Part shown: positions 24,567 through 35,800 of the stretch, one piece after another
Numbering within the stretch: the first letter of the stretch is position 1
Layout of the letters: every line of letters starts with the position of its first letter
Assembly (NCBI GenBank): GCA_002914845.1
Contig: JXTC01000227.1
Coordinates: 236,366-300,365, forward strand
Direction of reading: 5' to 3'
Length of the DNA stretch: 64,000 nt
DNA from: Trema orientale
Taxonomy: Eukaryota; Streptophyta; Magnoliopsida; Rosales; Cannabaceae
Notes under the pieces: model-generated
The model's input: only the letters and a program-made list of their open reading frames with translations
Told to the model about the DNA's origin: nothing
Databases searched by the model: none
Translations under genes and position numbers: made by a program

Positions 24567-24574
24567 TATAAATA
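24567..24574 (+). promoter_or_regulatory. TATA box of the second NIP gene
   Basis: TATAAATA 184 bp before the start codon. The inferred leader (from about 24600) contains no AUG, so no AUGUAA boron-response element of the NIP5;1 kind is present in it. Confidence 0.7.
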
Positions 24575-24750
24575 TAATATTCATTGGAACACACAATACT
24601 ATAAACTCCTCACATAAACAAAGAGCTAGATAAACAAGTAGTAGTTACACTTATTTATCATCCTCTTATATCCTTTGCTCTGTGTCTTTGTTTTTCAACT
24701 GAGTTGAGTTCATTTCTTGTGTTTTGGCGTAGTAGTACTAGCTTTTGATC

Positions 24751-27051
24751 ATGGAGAATGAGGAAGTTCCTTCAGCTCCTTCAACACCTGCCACACCAGG
24801 AACCCCAGGAGCTCCTCTGTTCAGCGCGTTCAGGCAAGATAAAGGTGGGAATGCAGGTAGGAAATCCCTCCTCAAGAGCTGCAGCACGTGTTTTAGCCTT
24901 GAAGATTGGGCTATGGAGGAAGGAACAGTTTTGCACAAGGTGTCTTGCTCATTGTCACCTCCTCCTGTCTCGCTTGCCAGAAGGGTATAATTATCACTAT
25001 ATACATATAAACGACAGACTCATCTCTACGGTTTATTTCATTGTATTCCTTTTTGAGTACTGAAACGACAATAAGTTTTGGTTTTAACGGTTTGCCATTG
25101 TCAAATCCCAGGTGGGAGCTGAGTTCATAGGCACTCTGATTCTGATCTTCGCTGGAACAGCCACGGCCATCGTGAACCAAAAGACAGGAGGCTCCGAGAC
25201 CCTCCTTGGCCTCGCCGCTTCCAATGGCCTTGCTGTTATGATCGTCATTTTGTCGACTGGACACATTTCCGGTGCACATCTCAACCCTTCCATCACCATA
25301 GCTTTTGCTGCTCTAAGGCACTTTCCATGGAAATATGTAAGAACTTCTCACAAAAGTTATCTTTTGCTTGATATCAACTATGAATATTTGATTCGCTAAA
25401 AATCAGTGCAGTGAAACAGTGCATGGTTCCTAGACCGATATTAGGCCATTCATTTGTGTGTAACTATGGCAGGTACCAGTGTATATTGGAGCACAAGTTG
25501 CGGCATCTTTATGTGCTTCGTTTGCGCTCAAGTGGATTTTCCATCCCATAATGGGTGGGGGAGTCACTGTTCCTTCGGGGAGTCATGGTCAAGCTTTTGT
25601 TTTGGAGTTCGCCATTAGTTTCTTCCTCATGTTTGTTGTCACCGGTGTGGCTACTGATACCAGAGCTGTAAGTACCAAAGCTTACTGCTTTTTTCATCAA
25701 CCTTTTGATTGAAATCTTGTATTATCATTTATTAAAATGAAAAGATAATGTTAGAATTAGTGTTTTGTTGGTCCAATTTAAACGATCTTTCTGATGGATT
25801 CCATGAAACAGATAAGAACTTAGTTGAAAGTTGTTTTGCAACGGTAGTTGGGTTAACCCTTATCGGAATATGTTCTATAACATTTCTATGCTTTTTTTTT
25901 TTTTTTTATCATGATATGGTAATAACTAAACGCACACGCATCGAGTTTTATTTGAACGATATGGAGCAATGTTATGGGGCACTAGTGGTGCTTAGCACCA
26001 CATTGACATGTCTGTTTGTCACTGGATAAATTGGGTCCCACATAAGTCCCACATAAATTATAACTATGATTAGCCAGTAACAGACTCACACACCACTGGT
26101 GCCCTATAGCATTATTCTATTTATATTCACATTCGTAGTAAAATATACTTCAAAGCCACACATTCCTAGGATTTACCGGGAGACACGAATCTTTTCATGA
26201 TTATTTTTCTCAGGAAAGTAGGCTAAGAGACAGCGGTCAGTGAGGATAGTTGTCACCTTGCAAGTACCATTCCCAATAATAATAATAATAATAAATCCTA
26301 GTTCAATCTTGTCCATATCCAATATCTCTACGACCCAAGTCAACATAACAATTAAGTAAACAAAATAATATTTTAATAAGATAGAATGGTTAGGAGTTGG
26401 CATCTAAATTATAAAAGTATGCCATAAAAGACTAAGAAAAGAAAATCTTACATCTAAATTGAGCACCTAAAAATTAAACAAATAATTTACACTTCACTGA
26501 TTCAACAAATGCTAGATCAATATTAGGAAAATTTAAATTAAAGGACATGAACAAGAATCTCCTAACGTGACTGAATATGATCGAATTTTCACGCAGGTGG
26601 GAGAGCTGGCGGGAATCGCGGTGGGAGCAACTGTTATGCTCAACATACTCGTTGCTGGGTATGTCTGAACTCCGACCTTCTATTTAGCTTCCTAAGTAAA
26701 GACATAATTACATACAACAAGAACATTAACATGTATTGATAATATATAAACATGTGTACATATACATACATGCCATGAATGTGAGATAAAAGAAATAAAT
26801 TTAACTATAAATTTTGAAGACGAGAACCTTTAAATTTGTGATATAGGGAAGCAACAGGAGCTTCAATGAACCCGGTGAGGACTTTAGGGCCAGCAATAGC
26901 TGCCAACAACTACGAAGCAATATGGGTCTACCTCACTGCTCCAATCCTTGGAGCACTTTGTGGCGCAGGAATATATTCTGCCGTCAAGCTGCCAGAGGAA
27001 AATGGAGACAATCATGATAAGCCTTCAACAAGGAGGAGCTTTAGAAGGTGA
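24751..27051 (+). CDS. NIP6-1: NIP6;1 boric-acid channel (NIP subgroup II aquaporin)
   Basis: Orthologue-like match to Arabidopsis NIP6;1, which moves boric acid toward young tissues. Five exons: 24751-24984, 25112-25336, 25473-25667, 26597-26658 and 26847-27051, all GT-AG, predicted 306 aa. Exon 1 encodes a tail with [13 protein letters not shown], the Thr-Pro-Gly repeats that in NIP5;1 are needed for polar placement, followed by a Cys/Ser-rich segment. Pore motifs are SGAHLNPS (NPS at 136-138) and MNPVRTLGP (NPV at 247-249). Exon 5 ([20 protein letters not shown]) is especially NIP6;1-like. Hand-aligned filter positions are Asn116, Ile235, Ala244 and Arg250; Arabidopsis NIP6;1 has Ala-Ile-Ala-Arg and NPA, so Asn116 and NPS differ. 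Intron 3 (25668-26596) holds a MITE. The frame is complete. Confidence 0.93.
25967..26115. mobile_element. MITE in intron 3 of the second NIP gene
   Basis: About 150 bp with inverted ends: left caatgttatggggcactagt, right (reverse complement) aatgctatagggcaccagt. The inner part is palindromic too (ggtgcttagcacc). No clear target duplication was found. The paralogous intron of the first NIP gene lacks it. Confidence 0.65.
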
Positions 27052-28204
27052 CTGGTTAACTCTGTCACTACACATATATGAATAATCCAGAAACAACATC
27101 AGAAGATAATGCAAAAAGTTCACAGAGGATGTTCAGAAAAGGATTCAACTCAAGGATGAGTTCTAGTACAGATAAAGGTTGTTCTGAGTACATAGACATA
27201 TTACAAGTATCAGTTAAAACTAGTCATGTGCATCATTAATATCAACTAAGAGATTCCTCTCAGTCCTAAGTTGACCTTTGTCACTTACAACAGGGCTATA
27301 GTCTTTTCAAAATAAAATTGAAGAGAAAGCAAAGAAATAATATAGAGAGGAAGCTTATGGGACTCAAATTCTCAATCCTAGCTATCTTTGGGCTTATTTT
27401 TCCCTGTCCTAGGTATGATTGATCATGTAATGCAAAAACTGAAGTCTAATATATTATCTTGACATTACATATATAAGCATTCCAACCAGTGCTTTTCCAG
27501 TCTCTCCAATCAGATTATGAACTGCCTACATAATTCATGACCAAGTCTTCAATTTGAAACTAGATAGCTTAAACATTTTCATTCTTTAATCCGAAATAAC
27601 GGTTGTTTTTCCTAAACAAATTACGAAATCTAAAAATGACGGAAGGGAAGGGAAGGTCCTCCTTTTTTTTTCTTTGTAATACTAACTTGGTCCTCTACAA
27701 AAATGACCCAATTCTCAGGCTGTCTTGTTATTTGTAAACATAGTTCTATCTTAACCAACCTTTTTTTGTTCTTCTGTTAACCCTCCTATCCCAAGAATTT
27801 CAGATGCATATACTGACCATTCCTTTAAAACATGCAATAAGAAGCCACAATTGCATTTTCAAGACACTTCATTTGGCTTCTGAGACTCTAACCCAATTCT
27901 TCACTATCTGTATAAACAACAGTATTATATACAAGCAAACCAACATACTCAAATTACATTTGCTATAGTTTTTTTTTTTTTTTTTTTTTTTTTTTTGCAA
28001 ATAGATATGAAAATCAATCAGAAAATGTAAAGTAATTATCAAGAGCCCCCGTTGTTCTTTTTATTTATTTATTTTTACATGTAAATTTGTAAATAAATGT
28101 CTGAATCTCCAAAATCAAAACTGTACCTCTGTATTTTCTCAGCATCCAAACAAAATTTCTCTCTCTTTCTTTCCCTTCTTCACCACTCAACCGAAAATGG
28201 CCAT
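27052..28204. other. Intergenic DNA; 3' region of the NIP gene
   Basis: Probably includes the 3' untranslated region of the second NIP gene. A poly-T run of about 27 lies at 27970-27996. The end at about 28100-28204 is probably the 3' untranslated region of the minus-strand gene that follows. Nothing else was recognised. Confidence 0.5.
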
Positions 28205-28549
28205 TTAAACCAGCGAAATCCCTCGGGTCTGGTCCGTTCCGTAATCGGGTCGTCGAGACCAATGCTTAACAAGAGAGAGACCCAAAGAAGCAAGAATCAC
28301 ACCGAGGAGATCAGCGACGGCGTCTCTTGCCGAGGCTCCGGCGGATCTGAAGAATCCGAGCTCGTCGGCGGCCTCTTTGGCGGCGCCGGCGAGGAGGGAA
28401 GCGACGGACCCGATCGCAATCGAGTGGCGACGAAGAAAGGGGTAGCGGGTTAGGTTAGCCAAGGTGGAGAAGAGGAGGGTTAGGGAAAAGCAGAAGAGGA
28501 CATGGTACAACTTGTCTGGAGCTAACCATGGGTCTTCTTCTTCCCCCAT
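28205..28549 (-). CDS. Small membrane protein, DUF2279/YfiM-like
   Basis: Single-exon minus-strand gene of 114 residues, ending in a stop at 28205-28207. The start at 28547-28549 gives MGEEEDPWLAPDK, a natural acidic N-terminus. It has three hydrophobic stretches (about residues 14-33, 43-57 and 77-95). The polar pattern is D12-K13-x-x-H16, K58-E59-x-x-D62 and D76-x-x-x-D80-x-x-G83. This spacing of DKxxH, KExxD and DxxxDxxG inside membrane segments is what I know from the DUF2279/YfiM-like and VanZ-like small membrane proteins; plant members are uncharacterised. The GC content is higher than its surroundings, as for a real coding exon, and the opposite-strand frame at 28097-28453 is its shadow. 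A MITE lies about 180 bp upstream. No function is assigned. Confidence 0.7.
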   Translation of the reverse strand: MGEEEDPWLAPDKLYHVLFCFSLTLLFSTLANLTRYPFLRRHSIAIGSVASLLAGAAKEAADELGFFRSAGASARDAVADLLGVILASLGLSLVKHWSRRPDYGTDQTRGISLV

Positions 28550-28729
28550 TTTCTGCGTCCCAACCCAGGTTTTGAAATCGTTTTGGAGTGTTTAGAAGAA
28601 GGGTTAAATTCTAGTATTGGCCCCTGAATTATATGCAATGTCGCACTTTGGCCCCTGATTTTTGAATTTAGATATTACACTACCCTAATTTTTGCAAGAC
28701 TAGTCGGCATTTTTCAAGCCAAAAAAAAA

Positions 28730-28901
28730 GGGCGCGTCTACAGTAGGGGCGCCCCTACGTAGGGTCCTGTCTATTCACCTTTGGATGGGAATCTATATAT
28801 AAATAGATTCTTCACAGATTCCCGTTATTCCCCATAGATTCTCATCCAACAATAATTAAGACATGACCCTACGTAAGGACGCCCCTACCGTAGCCATCTC
28901 C
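28730..28901. mobile_element. Fold-back MITE upstream of the DUF2279-like gene
   Basis: About 172 bp that folds on itself almost completely. Outer arms are tctacagtaggggcgcccct and the inverted ggctacggtaggggcgtcct; inner arms are ttggatgggaatctat and atagattctcatccaa. Flanks are runs of 9 and 8 A residues, which could be a MULE-sized target duplication but are too simple to be sure. Confidence 0.7.
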
Positions 28902-29701
28902 AAAAAAAAGACTAGTTGACGTGTACGAGGACTTGAACGAACCACTAATAACTAGAACCAACTAGCCTCAAGTGCTTTCAATTAACTTTCATGCATGATG
29001 TAGTTGTCAAGAACTCTAATTGGGACGAAAACAATTTTTTTTTTTTATATCAAGGAATTCAGTTGAACACCCTAAAAAGATAATTTTATATAAATAGTTA
29101 AAAAATGAAGTCATGTTTTAACCATGTTATATGTTTTCATATCAAATATTGATCAAATGGTTGTTTTAGACTAATTTGACCAGATTCTAAAATTTTAAGT
29201 TTTTATTTGATATAACTTTAAAATTAAATATTAAAAAATTAAAAAAAAAAGTCCAAAATTTTATTTAATATAACTAGAAGTTGAAGTTTTTTTTTCTTTT
29301 GTTAAAATAAAAAATATAAGTTTTTTTTTTTTTAAATGATAACTGATTTATCAAAGAGAGGTAAAATAATATATATTTAAACTTTTGTTAGTAAGGAAGA
29401 AGATCTGACGTGAGTTCGGTTTTCGCAAAGAAAAACCCAACTAACTATGTGTCAGTAATCTGAGTAAGACATAGGTTGCGGAACTTATCTAGAATTATTA
29501 GGCTAATATAAAAAAAGATAGTGTAATAAGTCATCAGTGGTAAATTCGGGTAGGTTGAAGTAAAATTCATAAGAAATTACAAAATTAACTTTATTGAATG
29601 TAGATTTTCGCTTGTATTATACTATACATTTTGTGTTTCGATACATAAGTCATTGTTTTGCAATTGTCATTGACATATTTATCCTTTATTATGCCATTTT
29701 A
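28902..29701. other. Intergenic DNA, nothing recognised
   Basis: Very AT-rich; no credible frame or repeat border. Confidence 0.5.
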
Positions 29702-29710
29702 AAAATGTTT

Positions 29711-30900
29711 ATATCATCTGCGGTCTCTAACTTTTCCTTCAAGTATTAATCAGGTCCCCAAATTTTTTTTTGTAGTTTTTAGATTCAATTTTTCACTTTC
29801 GTATCATTTTAGTCATTTTTTAACTATTCTGTCCAATTCAGTTGCTATCTAATAGTTTTAGTATCAATTGGGTCATCAACCTTTACACTATATATCACTT
29901 AGGTCCATATTTTTTATTTTGTAGTTTTTGACTCCATAAACTTTCTTTTTTATAATACTTAAGTCATTTTGAGTTAAAATCCAACTCTAATCAAATTGCA
30001 CTAAATAAATTAATAAAAGCTGCTAAATTCAAAAGAAACACCAAAATAACTCAGTTAAATATCAACTAAAATACATATCAAAATCCATATTTTTTGTTTA
30101 AATCAATGTTCATATGTCAGTTGAGAGACATTTAGACTATTTTTAAACGATTTTCATAAAATTACAAAAAATGAATTTCACGACCATTAACAAGAAATCA
30201 TTATTAACTATTTTATTTTTTTTCTCTTGTTATATTCATGTATGTACTCGATTAGTTTCTATTCATAAATACTAATATTTTTGTTATTTACTATTATTAT
30301 TATTATCAAAACTCATGAATTTTTATAAATTAATATATATTTGTTATTTAAGAAGTTTTTAAACTCTTTTTTTATTATTTTTGAGTTTTAACTAAAACAA
30401 AAAGATTGATGAGTTTATGGAATTAGAGAAAATGAACTTTACCACCATTAGTAAGAATTCACAGTTTAATCATACAATATTATTATTAATAAGAATTAAC
30501 TAAAAATAATATTATTGTTTAGATTTATTTTTTCGAAAAATGCCTTATTGGTGTTGAACATTTTGTTAGTAGTTTTCATTAATTAATTTATTACAATTTA
30601 ATTAGAGTTGAATTTTAACTCAAAATTAACTCAAAAGGATATAAGTGTTACAAAACTAAAAGTTTAAGAAGTCAAAAGCTACAAAATTAAGAATAGGGAT
30701 CTAAGTAATACATTGTGTAAAGGTTGAGGATCCAAGTAATACTAAAACCAGTAAATAATAGCTGAATTAGATTGAAAAGTTAAAAATGGACTAAAGTGAT
30801 ATGAATGTAAAATGTTGAGATCTAAAAACTACAAAAATAATAATAATAATTGGAGATCCGATTAACATTTGGGAAAAATATTAGAGAGCACAAGTGATAC
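29711..30900. mobile_element. Long-TIR fold-back element (MULE-like)
   Basis: Two inverted arms of about 340-360 bp (29711-30053 and 30537-30900) match along their length: ggtctctaac/gctctctaat, ttttgtagtttttaga in both, tcaacctttaca in both, and gagttaaaat(c/t)caactctaat in both. The centre is AT-rich and non-coding. Flanking 9-mers aaaatgttt and aaaagtttt match at 7 of 9 positions, a plausible aged Mutator-type target duplication. There is no transposase. Confidence 0.65.
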
Positions 30901-30909
30901 AAAAGTTTT

Positions 30910-31713
30910 TAAAAAATAAATATGGTTTGGAGTCTAGCAAAAATAATTTTTAAAACTTAATATTAGTCTATAATAATGGTTAATAACTTTTATCATTTTT
31001 TAAATCAAATTTCTCGATTTGACAAACCTCAGAATGTAGAGTTTAGAATTAGTTTATACTTTTTTTTAATGTAGATTTGAAAATTAGTTAAATTATTTAG
31101 ACTTTGTGTAGTCAAAAACAAATCCAAGTGTTCGCCTAGATTCCTTTGTGCTACACAAATGACGTTTTTTTTCTCATGGTATTATAAAAATGATTTACAA
31201 AGTTTTATTCCAATTTTCAAAGGAGAAGTAAGAGAGTGAACAAAATGAAAGGAAGGAAAATTTCAGCTGTCCACTGGCCAGTGGCCAGATTCCGCTCCAC
31301 CTCGCCAAACGGAAAAGTCGGCAGTTGCTTTTAGAACACTTCTTCATAATTTTTCTTTTTCTTTTTCTTTTTTTTTTTGGGATAAAAAACACTTCTTCAA
31401 AAATGAAGGAGCATTTTAGGCCAGAAAGTACAGCTGCAAAGCAAATGTTTGGTTTGAGGTATAGTACAGTAATTATTAAATATTATTAATGAATTAACTA
31501 TTAAAAATATTTTCAAATGTAATATCTCTGTAATTTTAACCGTATTTTTTAGCTTGTATAAAATTATATTTTTATATTTTAAATATTTGTAATATTTTTT
31601 TTTTTCATACAAATTGAGTGATATGTATTGAATATTTTAAGTTATTTAATAGGTATTAGGTGTTTGTTAGTAGGAATAAGTTATAATCACGTGGATTAGA
31701 TTTTTCGTTCATA
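30910..31713. other. Intergenic DNA, nothing recognised
   Basis: AT-rich with pyrimidine runs. The frames at 31195-31392 and 31397-31612 are low-complexity and not supported. Confidence 0.5.
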
Positions 31714-31718
31714 TTCAC

Positions 31719-32450
31719 TGTTGGCACGATTCTTATCAACTGTCACGTGTTTCTGCTGTCTCGGATTATTTCTGACTCCAGGCCGGGTTAGAAGGGCGGG
31801 GGTCTGCACCTGCAAAGACTTTCTGATGCTTAAGTCAGATGTATGTTTGATAGCAGGAATTATATAACCTTTTTTGTGAGACTTTCCTATCACTGTCCAC
31901 TTAAAGGGATAATAAGTTGTATTTATATTCCTGAGATCGGAGCGCTGCTGGTTCGCAATCCCAGGATCAAGTACCTTTCTTCATCATGATCCGAACCGAA
32001 AATCACGGGCCAAAGTTATCGTGATTTCCTCTAATTGATGTGACCTAACCCCTGCCTCGCCCCTATCCGAGTTCGGCAGGGAGGAAACTTGACAACTCGC
32101 CGTTCTATCAGGACGGCTGGCTCGATGCGCACACCTACCCAGGATCGCATTAAATGCACTGTCTGGGTCTAGAACTATACGCTGCCTCCAGTGGTCTTCC
32201 GTCGAAAGACCCTTAAGGCCTTCGATCCTCAGTCGTCGGGACAAGAGTCTGGTTGGGCCGAACCCATCCAGAGTTTGGGACAGATTCGGTCTTGGCCCAC
32301 GACAACTGGCAGGAGGCCCAATAATTGTCACGTGCAACCCCCGTGGCCATTAGGTGATCTTCTCGTATACGCGTCACCTGGTGGATTTCTCGCCACCTGT
32401 TCTGCCGTTTATTTGTCCACGTGGCATAAGATTCGGAAGTGGGTCCCACA
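31719..32450. mobile_element. Solo LTR, probably Ty3/gypsy
   Basis: A 732-bp block much richer in GC than its surroundings, beginning TGTTGG and ending CCCACA, flanked by a perfect 5-bp target duplication ttcac (31714-31718 and 32451-32455). It contains gcacctgcaaagactttctg and gatgcttaagtcag, phrases typical of plant gypsy LTRs. There is no internal domain and no partner LTR nearby, so it is a solo LTR. It lies about 440 bp upstream of the GOS11 start codon. Open frames in it (for example 31984-32337) are incidental. Confidence 0.8.
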
Positions 32451-32455
32451 TTCAC

Positions 32456-32892
32456 ATATATTTAAAATATAAAGGTATAAATATTGCATAAATTAAAAAA
32501 TAATGTTAAAATTTTAAAAAAAATTCATAGTTCATTTTCTTTCATAAATATTGCACAAACTAAAAAATAATTACTAAAATTTACAGAAAAAATCATAGTT
32601 CATTTTTTTTTTCACAGTTAATCCTAGTATTAATATTTGGTATTTGTTGAGATATGATTAAAAAAAAAAGAAAATAAAAATAATAAAATTTGAGTATATT
32701 AAGGCGCACGCAACGAAAGTCGCCAAACCCGAATGCAAAGTTGCCGTTGAGAGCGGACCCCCTGTCTCCGTCTCCAAACAGACCCCTTACCCCCCCCTCT
32801 TACCCCTTTTCTCTAAATCGATTCGACCGAAAATTTACCGGAAGAAACGAATTTTGGAAGATCCATCTTTTCTTCTCGCTGCTCTCCAATCC
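32456..32892 (+). promoter_or_regulatory. Promoter and 5' leader region of GOS11
   Basis: AT-rich up to about 32695, then a C-rich, pyrimidine-rich segment (ccccctcttaccccttttc) typical of a plant 5' leader. No convincing TATA box was picked out. Confidence 0.45.
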
Positions 32893-35800
32893 ATGGAGGT
32901 TCCAAGCTCATGGGACGCCCTTCGCAAACAGGTATTTTCTTTCTTTTTGTTCATCTTTTTTGTTTGGATTCCGAGAAATTTAACGATGGAAAAAAAAAAA
33001 AAATCTGAATTACGTATGGAAACTGAACATGTCTGGTTTGTTTTCACGATACTTTTGTTTGGTTGCCGAGAAAATTCCGGGAATTGAACGGAAATTGATG
33101 GAATTGTCGGTTTGGAATTAGAGGAATTGATTTGATGGAATCATTTTTGTAAGAATGTGATCTTTGAGAATCTATGGTTGATTCACCATTGGAACATCTT
33201 AGTGCCAGTGTGAGGAGGTTTGAGGATGCTTGTGTTGACTTTTGATTTGCAAGTTATATCGCGCCCTGGCCCTGCAGATGCTCTCTCTTTAACATTTTAT
33301 GATAACACCACTTGGGGGGCGTTACTATTTACTTGATAGATTGAGTTTGGTAGAAACATTGAGCAAATGAGCATGATGTACTGTTAAGCTTGCAAACAGC
33401 GAAAAATGGAAACCGGTGTGGGTTTGGATTGGATCAGGACTCTGTTAGTTTAGGATTGTCAAGTGGATCTAAACTAGGATTTGAAGTCTTTAGTTTTGCA
33501 AGTGTGGAACAGTGAAAGTAATATCCAGTTTTGGTACATATGCGATTTCGTGTACATGAAAGTTGAGCTAGATCTTTTTCTATGGTATTTGGGATGAAAG
33601 AAAATGGTGGGTTATGCCTCATAGTTTGCTGAGACAAGTTAAGAAGATGTTCTGATCCCATTTTCGTTAATTACAAACTTGATGTTTTGTAGGTTAATCA
33701 ATTCCTAAAATGTAAAATGGCTGCTACCGTGCAATCCATAGCAAATTCGTTTGGTTGACTTTGAACCATACGACCACTTAATATGTAGGCTTGGATTGGA
33801 TGATTTGCCTATTCTGTGCATTTTTTTTGCTTCTTACTATCGTGAGCTACGAGTGACCTTTCTTATGGTGGATCTTTTATCTTACGTATCATTCCAGGCA
33901 AGGAAACTCGAAGCCCAGTTGGATGAGCAGATGAATTCTTATCGTAAACTGGTTTCCTCAAAGGATTCGACAAAAGTTGATGCCACAGAAAATGGTCTTG
34001 AATCTGGGATTGACCGGCTACTGAAGCAGCTTCAACAAGTTAACTCACAGATGCAGGCTTGGGTTTCATCGGGTGGCTCAGAAATGGTTTCTCATACCTT
34101 GACGAGGCATCAAGAAATACTTCAAGATCTTACTCAGGTACTGTATTTATTTATTTATTTTTTTGCTTTGTTTTTTTCAAGAGTAGTTTAACTTGGGATG
34201 CGGTTTTCTGTCTCTGCATTTTGAACTGACTGTTGTTGTTTAATGGATCTTAAATGTGTCTATGTTTGGTTCACTTTGTTGCTTGCAAGGCACATATCTA
34301 AGGAGCTTCTACTACATATTTCATCATAAATATCGTCGTTGTTGTTTTTGCTTTTGTAGAATTTTGTGTCACGTAAAGAATGATCTTTTATTCTTTTTTC
34401 TTTTTATTTTTAAAAGGAGACGATTAGTTATGTTCCCAATTTAATGATTTATATGGTGGGTAAGTGGCTTACATGAAACCTTCGTTTATTTCAAAATTTT
34501 TGGAGTTTTTTTAACTCAATTTTGCTTGCTTTTTCTGTAAAATCATATAGCTTTTTGATTGCCAAATGAAACTTCTAGAAACTAACTTGTTAATCATGAT
34601 TTGAAGTGCAGGAGTTTTATCGTCTCCGCTCCAGCCTAAGGGCAAAGAAAGAACATGCTTCACTCCTTGAGGATTTTAGAGAGTTTGATAGAACAAGATT
34701 AGACTTAGAAGAAGGTGGTGGTTCTGAGCAAGCTCTTCTAAAAGAGCATGCATCTATTAGCCGAAGTACAGGACAGGTGTGTAAACTAAAAATGATATTC
34801 ATAGAAGATAACACTGTCTTCTCAGTGATAGCTATGTATTTATCATGTTCTTCTGCGGGATTATGTTTTGGTCTGAATTAAATGTGAGAATATTTTAAGG
34901 ATAATTGTTTTAATGGGTTGCTGTGAGAAGAGGATTTTATGGAGGCAAGACCAAATCCGTATACGATTTCTTGACATGGATTAGTGGTGCCTTGTTTTCC
35001 TTTCTCCTCTTTTTTGATTGCTAATGGTGGAATTATTGACAACAGAATGACAAAGACAATACCATCTCTATTGTCTGCCTGAACAACTATAGGGTTAGAA
35101 GAGATGGTGTCAGGCCCCTGAAATGATTTTCACTATACAGTGCCAAAGAGCCGCTGAAATGCTAGCAGTTCTTGGAGCCTTGTAAAGGATGAGTATTAGA
35201 TGAATTTCAACCGCTGTCAAAGGATGACTATCATCTGATCTATAACTCGTTACCATGTGGGTCCTTTATCACATGCTGAGTCTTGGAAGTCTCAGCTTGT
35301 TAACCTATTCAATTTACTTTTAAGGAAAACGACCAAATAATAACTGTATGGGAAGAATGTCTTTCCTTTCTTTTGTATCCCCTCTTTCTTTCTTTCTGAT
35401 CATGTGGGTTATAGATATATTGCCTGGAAGTAGGAGAACTTTCTTTATAGAATCATTTTATCCTGGTTACTGATGTACGCTAAGAGGAAAAACAAATAAG
35501 CAATTAGGCTTGTGTTTAAGCTGCTCACATCCTTATTCTGCTGTTGCAGATGGATACTGTAATTTCACAAGCTCAAGCAACACTTGGTTCTCTTGTTATG
35601 CAACGATCAACTTTTGGTGGTATCAATTCAAAGCTCAGCAATGTCAGTAGCCGCTTGCCAACGGTATGAAACTAATGAATGTGGTCACTGTTTCTCAATT
35701 GTTTCTTTTGCACAGAAGTAGCATCATAGAACTTGCTCATTATTTGCTATAAAAAAATAAACTAGTATGAAAATAATGTTAGAGTGAATAATTGAAACAA

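Noticed and set aside
24600-24750. Possible AUGUAA boron-response element in the second NIP leader
   Set aside because: Looked for because of the NIP5;1 precedent; the inferred leader has no AUG before the start codon.
28097-28453. Plus-strand frame of 118 codons
   Set aside because: Antisense shadow of the DUF2279-like gene, which has membrane segments and conserved motifs while this frame has none.
31984-32472. Open frames of 80-117 codons on both strands
   Set aside because: They lie wholly inside the solo LTR and owe their length to its higher GC content.
32690-33087. Overlapping frames around the first GOS11 exon
   Set aside because: Part leader, part intron; only the short MEVPSSWDALRKQ segment at 32893-32931 is coding.
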